From contig JAURVB010014956.1 in assembly GCA_033002965.1 (NCBI GenBank), positions 1-64,000 on the forward strand: a stretch of DNA of 64,000 nt, read 5' to 3'. The position numbers and the translations under genes are program-made. This document shows, piece after piece, positions 56,301-64,000 of this stretch (positions are counted from its first letter, which is position 1; each line of letters starts with the position of its first letter). The notes beneath the pieces are model-generated. The model was given only the letters and a program-made list of their open reading frames with translations. It was not told the DNA's origin and ran no database searches. Source of the stretch: Piper betle. Lineage: Eukaryota > Streptophyta > Magnoliopsida > Piperales > Piperaceae.

Positions 56301-57875
56301 TAGATTTCTGCAATACTTCATTACTTTTTCCATTCTCATTTTTTAGTTCTGGTAATATCTCTGCAAACACATGATACATAAAATTTGGTACTCACAAACA
56401 TATGAAAATGATTGAACAAAAAAAATATCTTGCATATTTAAAAATTACCACAATTAGAGGAAGAAAGCTTAAAGCTCACTACGTATTTGGGATATACGTG
56501 TGTATTCATATGTGTAGGCCACACCACATAATGCTTAGTATTTTGGACAGAGTCAACACCGCTATCAAATTCTTGGGTACTGGGATGAAATTGATCAGAG
56601 CCTAAGGGAATCTGTTCTACTCGTCCCATTATTATGCGGCACAAAACCATATGCCGCACACCATTTTCGTCAACATCACAGTCATTCACACTGTTGCAAA
56701 AAGAAAAGACAACAAATATAATCTTCCTTGGGAGATAACAAAGATAAAAATTTTCACCCAGCAGATTTTAACGAAAACAAGCATTCCAATATAAGTTCTT
56801 TTAATCTAGATTATCAGTTATGGTGATAGGAAAAAATAAATAAGAAAAAAACTGAACAGATTTCTGCTAGAAATGATGATGAAAAAACATAGAGAGAATA
56901 CCAAATATCACCTGACATTAGCACAGTCTTCCGGTGCAAAATATATGCCACTGCCATAAGCTTCTCCATTAAGAGGGTTCTGATGGAGAGCAAAGCCATG
57001 GCGTAAAACTCCAAGAATTCCCTCATAAGATGAGCCATACCAACCATGTTTGATATTGGGATCACCACGGTAGTTTCGTGTAATATCAATTTGTTTCTCA
57101 AACAACTGCAAGCGTGACTTAGCAGAATAACTAGTAGGGGTATAATGATATATTCCAATTATGTCTTTCGGAGAAACAACATCACTCAGGCCCTTTAGGA
57201 AAACAGTTTGTACTGAAAGATATTCTTTTCCACAATTTTCCAACTCAACCACCATTTCCTTACCATATGCATCAAAGCTACCAGCCTTTAGGCAATGAGA
57301 TTTCAAAAATTAACAGGGCTTTCTGCAATAACTTCTTTCACCCCAGAACTAAGAAAATCACAATTGGAGAAAACCTTTTTACCACCTTTGCAGTTCACGT
57401 TGACATCTTCACCAATATCAATTTGAAGTTTCAATTCAACACTTTTTTCTTCTTTGCTTCATCTGCTGTATCCAAAAATTGTGAAGGAAAAAAACACTGG
57501 CCACCTTCATCAATCCAAGCCACAGATTGCTGGGTTCCAGTTTCAAGATTGACAAGAGACATGCGCAAGAAATCAAGTAAATAATTGTGACCCAGTGATG
57601 ACACCTCAACCATGGTTCTCCCATCTCTAAACGCATCAATGAGCTGAACAAGTACACTTTCGGAGAAATCTTTCCATTCATTGTTAAAGTAATACATTAT
57701 TCGTTGTGGCAGCCCACTCTTACAGAAATTATGACAGTTATCCACAACTGTTTTGTGAAAAGAAACCACATTTTCATTTTTTCACCTGAGCCCGAGCAAA
57801 CTTAGCAGGCTTGGCATCACAAAGGCCTCCTTTACGTTTTGAGCTAGATCTGCCACTTAGTTTAACAAGTTCCAT
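50383..57875 (-). CDS. RCD1/SRO-family gene (WWE, PARP-like, RST domains), seven exons, four homopolymer frameshifts
   Basis: Exons in transcription order: 57875-56912, 56690-56449, 56360-56296, 55939-55826, 55712-55618 and, less surely, 50460-50383; a 5' UTR acceptor lies at 57906/57907, so there is a further non-coding exon upstream. The WWE domain (SGLPQRIMYYFNNEWKDF ... VAWIDEGGQCFFP), PARP-like fold (KHGWYGSSYEGILGVL, YGSGIYFAPEDC, DVDENGVRHMVLCR) and RST domain (AWIPFPMLFSVIQ, RKELVRRLRSIVGDNLL) come in the RCD1 order. Relatives are nuclear stress-signalling hubs that bind transcription factors through RST and mostly lack PARP activity. Phases match at all junctions if four single-base shifts are allowed, each in an A or T run: near 57780, 57440, 57305 and 55705. 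No nonsense substitutions were found, so sequence error is a real alternative to pseudogene. Expected length is about 520 aa. Confidence 0.8.
50751..50863 (+). mobile_element. Au-type SINE, 5' part
   Basis: aagggagtcttggtgcaact and the following bases match the tRNA-derived head of the Au SINE family of flowering plants. A box-like tggtgcaactgg at 50761-50772 and B box-like gggttatagcc at 50805-50815. The SINE is cut at 50863 by the hAT-like element and may continue for a short, degenerate stretch after 51612. It is not a tRNA gene. It lies in the last intron of the RCD1/SRO gene. Confidence 0.75.
50864..51604 (+). mobile_element. Non-autonomous hAT-like element, atcgg family, copy 2
   Basis: 741 bp, from catggttgcaaaaatcgg to acgcatcacta, flanked by a perfect 8-bp duplication gaatagac (50856-50863, 51605-51612). 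GC-rich middle (51190-51470) with low-complexity proline frames and no transposase. Same family as 25596-26518, opposite orientation. It is inserted in the Au SINE. Confidence 0.82.
52144..52776. repeat. 314-bp tandem duplication
   Basis: 52144-52457 is repeated at 52458-52776 (period 314) with few differences, e.g. ttactttgaacatcattatt at 52144 and 52458. No coding content. It lies in the last intron of the RCD1/SRO gene, directly left of the solo LTR candidate. Confidence 0.9.
52817..54878. mobile_element. Possible solo LTR of another family
   Basis: 2062 bp with matching ends tgtcac ... gtgaca and base composition clearly unlike its surroundings (GC-rich 52900-53600). A tgtaaaa / aaggttgggaag stretch near 54365-54405 could be a transcript end region. 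The flanking pentamers (actat and ctgta) do not match, so the call rests on termini and composition. Long open frames inside (up to 209 codons) are Arg/Ala-rich and antiparallel and are composition artefacts. Confidence 0.4.
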
Positions 57876-59400
57876 AGCAATTGTACAAGGATTGCAAGAA
57901 AGGCATCTACAGATATTTACATGTCTTCATTTGTATGCTCAACATCATAAGTACCCCTGCGTTTCCGACAAGTTAGTAGCCACAACATTAAATACATAGA
58001 ACATGTCCAGGATTTTTTAAGTGTAATTTACCTTACGTTCGGTTTGCACAAAAGATTTATTAAGGTCAATAGATCAAGCTCCAAAATGTCAAATATAATA
58101 CTTGGGATGTTTTTCTCCAATTAAAAGGCAGAAGTTATAATTTTGTCAAAGAAAACAATTTCAGACAAAGATTACCAGTTTTAAAATTTATAAAGATGAT
58201 GTCAACATATACACATAAGTATTAATGTGGCAATCTACAACCAATTGCATAGATTAATCTATCACAAGTAAAATACTAGACTAATATCAAGATTCTGCTT
58301 AAACAGACATAAATATACCAAAAGAACAACTATCTTTGTTTCAAAAAATTCAAATCATGTAGAAAGAAACTTTTTATGACAAGCAGATTTCTTGACATCA
58401 ACAACCAAACAAGCAAACTGCCAATCTGATCAAACAAAATACCTTGCATATCTTAGGGAAAATGATATTCAACGGTGAAACATGCAAATCTGACTGCAAA
58501 GCAACACTTTCTCTTCAAAATAAACTTTATTTAACACGAATTATTGTGTGCTAAACAGATTTCTTGACCTATCCACCAAAAAAACCTAATATAACTTGCA
58601 GAAGTGGCAAACTTCTTCACTCTTTAAAGGTCAAATCATCTAACATGTTTTGCCCTAATCCAGGCACATTTCTCGACTGATTAACAAAAAAAAAGTAAAC
58701 TAACGAAAATAAAAAAGTGTTTTAGTTCTCAAAAGTCCAAATTTATCTAACATGATTTCATATGCAGGTCAGGTACCTTGACTCATTAACCCAAAAAACT
58801 CTTAGACAGGTTGGCGCAACGATGATACTCAAAAGTAGAGCACACAAACTATCTCAAATGCAGAAAACAATCTTCATTCTCAAATATAAAATCATCCAAC
58901 AAGATTTCGCTTATACTAGAAAGATTTCTTCATAAGAAATAAACAACAAAAACTCACGCAACCTAGAAATCAAACAAAAAAGCAGCAAAAGAACTTCAAT
59001 CCTAAAAGTTCAAATCATCTAACAAGATCTTTCCAACACAATTCACATTTCTAGATAACAACATTGTACAACACACTAATCTAAGCTAAAGGGCAACAAA
59101 AAAAACTCAAATCAACCTACAAGATTCCTCACGTGCTAGGCAGATTTCTTCATAACAACAAGCAAACTCTAAAAACAACAACCCAAGCCCAAAAAATGAC
59201 ATTCAAAGAAACAACACACAAATCTAACCATACCACAAACAGGGGACAAGCTACTAACCGCAAGAAACCAAACAACAAAAATAATGGTAAGTGGGGAAGG
59301 AGATTAGGGACTCAGGAAGAAGGGGAAAGGGGGAATCCAGCGGCCTTGTTTGTTTATTTCGGAGGGGAAAGGGGCGAAACCTAGCGTCTTCTTTGTTTAT
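57876..59400 (-). other. 5' UTR intron and upstream region of the RCD1/SRO gene
   Basis: 57876-57906 is the last part of the 5' UTR. Beyond it the sequence is AT-rich and non-coding with repeated words such as ctaacaagat and catctaac, and looks like a long 5' UTR intron. The first exon is perhaps near 59280-59400, where composition changes. No donor could be fixed. Confidence 0.4.
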
Positions 59401-59929
59401 TGCCGTCATTTGTTTTTATTTTTTGATCGTCATCTTTCTTTAGCCCTACGTTTTCGCTCCATCCAAGGTGCGCCGGGCCCACCCTTCCACGTGGGGTTTC
59501 TATCCGGTTTATCGGACCCGTCCGGCGTGCTTTGTCGGTTCCTGACTTTTCTGACAAGAAAAGTAACGCTAGTCGGTTGGACGGTTTCAGTTTCCAACAT
59601 CCACGTACACCCGGATAGAAAAAAAATCTTATCTTAACAAGATAGATCGCCCACTATCTTCACTTGATCAAATGATTTTAGAAGCAAGTAATTTTAGTCC
59701 ATAAAAATATTAATTTTTTGAGGACTTTATATGTTTAGGATAATTAAATTACATTAAATACGAGGTGTAAAGAAATATATTTCAAACATCAAACCAACTT
59801 GCTCTTTCACTAATAATATGAACAGGCACAAACATTTGCATGTTTACTTGTGTTTGGATCTCATAAACCATATCTATTTCCTTCTATCTCGGTGAATTCT
59901 GAAATCGGTCATATTAGTTTTCAAAATTA

Positions 59930-60330
59930 TAGTTACAAAATTGAAATCGGGGTTTGAATCGGTTTTCGAGAGAGTTACTAAATCAAATCGAATTAATCTT
60001 AATCGGTCAAGAATTAATTCAATTGAATCGGTACAAATCACTCCGATATAAAAACTTTAACTTAGTCAAAATTAGTAAGATATTAGTTATAAAATATATC
60101 ATTTTATTGTCATTTTTATGTCATTTTTAACTCCCACCCTACTCTATCACCCTGTCGCCGCTCCATCCTCCCCTTGCCGCCGTTACCCCCTCAATCACTT
60201 GTTGCCGCCCTCGATCGCCTCCCCTGCCGTCATAAAAAATTGACTTAAATCGGCCGATTTACTGACTGATTTGAGTCGGAGACTAATTTACCTAATTTTT
60301 TGAAGTAAAATCGGCTAATTTTTATAACCC
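59930..60330 (+). mobile_element. Degraded relative of the atcgg-family hAT-like element
   Basis: aatcggggtttgaatcggtttt, then cttagtcaaaattagtaaga and a GC-rich piece at 60130-60230 follow the order of copy 2 (50864-51604) but with many changes and a shorter middle. The ends are too decayed for a target duplication. Confidence 0.55.
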
Positions 60331-60463
60331 AATTCAAAATAAAGAAAGAAGATAAATGAGAGAATAAAAGAAGAGTGAAAACTTTCGAGGCTTAGAACGA
60401 GAAATTATAAATTACTTCAAGCTCCTATAAATGACTTAAGGAGTTAGAGAAAAAATAAGGGGG

Positions 60464-61850
60464 GGGGGATTGTACGCTAAAAACATGCTCTCAAAAAAGA
60501 TTTGAGACACCCTATCGAAGTCCCCCATCGTGGACAGTTGGCGCCGTTGTTGCAAAGCCAAGAGCTATGACCTTGCTCGTTCAAAGCCTTGCTGGGAGAT
60601 TTGCTGCACCCTACCGGCGTTGCTGCCTCGCGAAAGCCGAGGCTTGCCAAAGAGAGAAGTCTCACAGCCCCGTTGTTGTCGGCTGGTGAAGTTCAAAATT
60701 GGCCTTAGTGTTGCACTGAAGAGGAGGATGGATAGAGGAGAGATTTGCTCCACCCTACCGGCGTTGCTGCCTCGCGAAAGCCGAGGCTTGCCAAAGAGAG
60801 AAGTCCACAACCCACAGCCCCGTTGTTGTCGGCTGGTGAAGTTCAAAGTTGGCCTTAGTGTTGCACTGAAGAGGAGGATGGATAGAGGAGTTGAAGACAG
60901 GAGGAAGAAGAAGCCAACCCTCCCCGCCCCCCCGCCGCAAGAGTGCCTCAGCAAACTCCTCCATCAATATGAAACCTACTTAGCCTTTGTTTGATCCAGT
61001 ACCAGGAGACTAGAAATTGCTGTGAAAGAAGTGGAAGAAAGAAGCAAAAGAAAAGAACAAGCGGTAGAGAAGAAGCAAAAGAAAGAAAGGAGCTGCAGTG
61101 AAGACAAGGAAAAGGGGAGAAATCCCCTCGCCGGAGACCCTTCTCCGGCGACCCCCAACACCACTAGCGCGAAGTTTGAAGTACCCTCGATACAAGGGAA
61201 ACCGCCACCATAAAACCCTCGCTAGAGCAGCCTAGCAACAGAAAGCAGCATCAATAGACCATCTTTGGACCCTCCGTCCGCCCAACTCCAACCACCTCCG
61301 GACAGACCCTTATGTCCAATGTATCTATCTACCTGTAGAGAACAAATCCAAGCCCAGAGACACCATCGGAGAAGCTTGCCACCACCAGAAACTCGCCGCC
61401 AAAGTGAAGAGAAAGCTGCAATTCCAGACTGCAAACAGTGGTCAAATCCCCAACTTGTGGCTCCCATCGCGGCCAGCTGGAGACGTTGTCGGACCTCCCA
61501 TCACTGCAAGATTGTTCAACTCATCGCCTACAATAAGCATCAACCAAGTTTTGCTACAGATGAGACCAAAGTCACCAGAAAAAGGAGCCCCAACATTGGA
61601 GAAAGTACAGCAAACAGCAAAAATGGCAACTAAGTCGCCAACTCCCGATGGACTTACCGGCCAACTGGAGCCACCTCCAGACACGAGACCACCACAGTTG
61701 CAATCATCGACAATCCGAGACTCCTCTGTTTACTCGTCGGATCACTAGAATAGTCGACCCAACTCTTGAAAAAAGTTGCCGTCGCGGAACTTTCCCGTCT
61801 ACTGCTGTCACATCAATTGAGCCCCATCGACTTTCAGAAAAGTCTTAAAA
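60464..61850. other. GC-richer region with a 144-bp direct repeat, unassigned
   Basis: 60596-60739 is repeated at 60740-60893 (one copy with about 9 extra bases), including the word ctaccggcgttgctgcctcg. Frames on both strands stay open over the repeat, as expected of repeated GC-rich sequence. The stretch 61200-61850 is purine/pyrimidine-biased and rich in cca and cac. It may be the 5' part of a LINE or another element, but no RT or endonuclease motif is present. Confidence 0.45.
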
Positions 61851-62260
61851 AATGTTTTATGTCTTATATAACTTAAAATTAATTTAAAAGTAATATTTTT
61901 TATTAATTTATATATAATTTATTAATATCAATTGCGACCAAAAAAATTAATTAAATAATTCTCTCGTCGTACGTTATATCATCTAAATCATTTTTTCTCG
62001 ACACATGTTAAATCTACATATTATAATAAAATATTAATAAACGTCTCGATTCAGAGCTAAGTGTACACACTTATGTGGTAAAAAAATATTAAAATTAATT
62101 ATGCACTGATATTACTATTGGGCCTTATGGGCCCAAAAATTCTGAAAAATATTTTATATGTCTCTCTTAATCCAAAAATTAGTTTAAAAAATAAGATTTT
62201 TCATTAGTCTATATACAAGTCACCAACACCATTCACGATTAATGTAAAATTAACCCAACG
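61810..62260 (-). mobile_element. Degraded TRIM-like element or LTR pair
   Basis: 62117-62260 (ttgggccttatgggcc to ttaacccaac) matches the LTR of the element at 36160-36876. A weaker copy of the same words (atgttttatgtcttatata ... aatttatatataatttatta) lies at about 61840-61930. No PBS remains. Confidence 0.45.
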
Positions 62261-64000
62261 ACGTTCAATTTTTAGATTGCCACCAAAGTTCTCCCATCAA
62301 GCTGCTCAATAGTTTTGGATGGTTATTGACCTCCTCTAAGACATGGCCTTGCCAGATACAGTGCAACACTATCAGCCACTTAATTCTTTCTAGTAGTTTT
62401 GCCGACACTGGGAGAGTTTTTCGGCCACCCATACATCATCAACATCTTCTATTAGGTCGAAAGATTGATTTTGTACTACCCACAAGGCAATTTGTGACGG
62501 TTTCCACTGCCAAAAACACCACGGTCACATGAAAGGATGAAGAGACACGTGGTGTACGGTGATCCGCCAATCTCCTCGCACACCCATAAATTTTTTGATC
62601 TTGCATACGCCATCGGCTTGGTCCACTATTTATTCTATTCTGAACCAACTTAAAACGATCTGGTTCAGTCCATTATAACTCTAAAAATAATTTAAAATCA
62701 TTCCTGACCTTGGATCAGGACGAAACTTGCTAACCCACCTTTTTTGGATGCTTTGGACATAGTGGTGGGGCAATTTTAAAGATTTTAAAACCAGGGTATT
62801 GAAGTCGAAGTTATCAAAGACAGCTAAGTTAAGAAAATTGGCAAATTTTATTATTTTGTATAAAATGTAAAATTAAAGAAGAAATAATATAATTGTGATG
62901 CCTTTGTAGGCTGAGGTAGGGATTTGAATTAAACCCTAAGAAATCACATGAAAATCTCGTCTGTTATTTCACGCTTGTAATATTTTATTTTTATCATACA
63001 ATTTTTTTTAACGGCAAGGGCATCTTTGGTTCGACCAAATTCTCTTATCTAACCCGAAGCAAAATGTAATTAATGGAGCAAAAACCCAAAACCCGCACCC
63101 TAACACAACATTATCAACTCTCCAACACTCTTTGAATGGTAAATAATATTTGCTTTCGACTAGTAAAATATTCAACATGTTTTTTATTTTTACTACGTTT
63201 AAACAGAAATTACTGATAGACATGAATCGTATTATAGAATTCATATTTATATAATTATAGATAATGTTGATGGTTAAACATCATTTTTAATATAAACCTT
63301 TTCTTCGAGGAAGCTTTGAACCATGCCATTACTTAAAAGGAATAAATAATTTATAAAATTTCCGACTTTAAATTTGTGGGAGCATATCGATGACAAAAAA
63401 GAGACACTCTGTAAATGAATAAGTAACAAATTATCATAAGTCGCGGGCAGGGAGAGCATTCATCAGTATATATTAAATCAAATATTTGGTCGGCGGATTT
63501 TGTAAACAAAGGAAACAAACTACGATTAAAACCAAGTTGCACACTACTGAATTTGGTTGGCAAGTTGGTGATAGAGTTTTATTAAAATTATTTTGAAAGA
63601 TAAAATCTATAATGACCAAACCACCAAACCGAATTATCCAAACTTCACTAGACAGCCTTCAACTGAATTATTCTTAAAATAAAATTGAACCAAATATAAT
63701 CATAATGTTTCAGTTAATTCGATTTGGTAACCAAATAATTGAATTATGATATAAACAAATTAAAATTTTTAATTATTTTATTTAGATTATATCATTGTTT
63801 GAGGGAATGTAATTAATTAATATGTAATTTAAATGTATAAATAATATTAAATAAATACATTTTAATTATAATAATATTATAATTTGTAATAATTATTATA
63901 AAATATTAATTTTTGAATTTTTTGAAGTTCAGTTAGAACGGTTATTTTGGTTTGATTTAGTTCCAAATCAAAATATCAAAATACACATCAATTTCTTTAC
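62261..64000. other. Right end, nothing recognised
   Basis: AT-rich, especially after 63650. Short open frames only. There is no gene, RNA gene or element that I can support. Confidence 0.5.

Noticed and set aside
62326..62648. Opposed short frames of about 68 codons near the right end
   Set aside because: No family signal, no start context and no conservation elsewhere in the window.

Overview
The window looks like plant nuclear DNA, from a flowering plant. It has intron-containing genes with plant-type splice sites and plant families (purple acid phosphatase, RCD1/SRO, ALKBH10-type), Copia elements and long-LTR retrotransposons primed by initiator tRNA-Met, hAT-like elements, an Au-type SINE and an endogenous caulimovirid. 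The sequence does not let me name the species or decide between monocot and eudicot. Most of the 64 kb is transposon-derived.

Layout. 0.5-3.5 kb is a ~3 kb solo LTR. 4.2-22.0 kb is an eight-exon ALKBH10B-like pseudogene (+). Its second intron holds a ~12.1 kb Copia element (5339-17420, minus orientation, perfect 5-bp target duplication). The gag gene of that Copia holds an almost complete, decayed badnavirus-like genome (9061-15991, +), whose polyprotein carries a dUTPase domain. The order of events is therefore host gene, then Copia, then virus.

23.3-31.7 kb has two tandem low-molecular-weight purple acid phosphatase genes on the minus strand. The first is intact over seven exons (330 aa). 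The second has the same seven exons but two frameshifts. A 0.9 kb hAT-like non-autonomous element lies between them. 32.9-35.3 kb is a gag-only Copia derivative whose start codon appears to sit in the LTR, upstream of an intron that spans the primer-binding site.

36.2-46.2 kb is a TRIM-like element followed by a nest of long LTRs: an old minus-strand solo LTR (36884-46152) is split by a truncated minus-strand element with its own PBS and gag start (37198-40615) and by a plus-strand solo LTR (43211-46078, target duplication gactc). 46.4-48.8 kb is a hAT-like element carrying a piece of splicing-factor SF3A2 gene.

50.4-57.9 kb is a seven-exon RCD1/SRO-family gene on the minus strand (WWE, PARP-like and RST domains). 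Its last intron of about 5.2 kb holds a SINE, a hAT-like element inserted in that SINE, a 314-bp tandem duplication and a possible solo LTR. All four of its frameshifts fall in homopolymer runs, so the choice between pseudogene and assembly error is open. 59.4-64 kb holds degraded repeats and no gene that I recognise.

The host genes have no common pathway. The best-supported working gene is the first purple acid phosphatase; the SRO gene may work if its homopolymer frameshifts are sequence errors.
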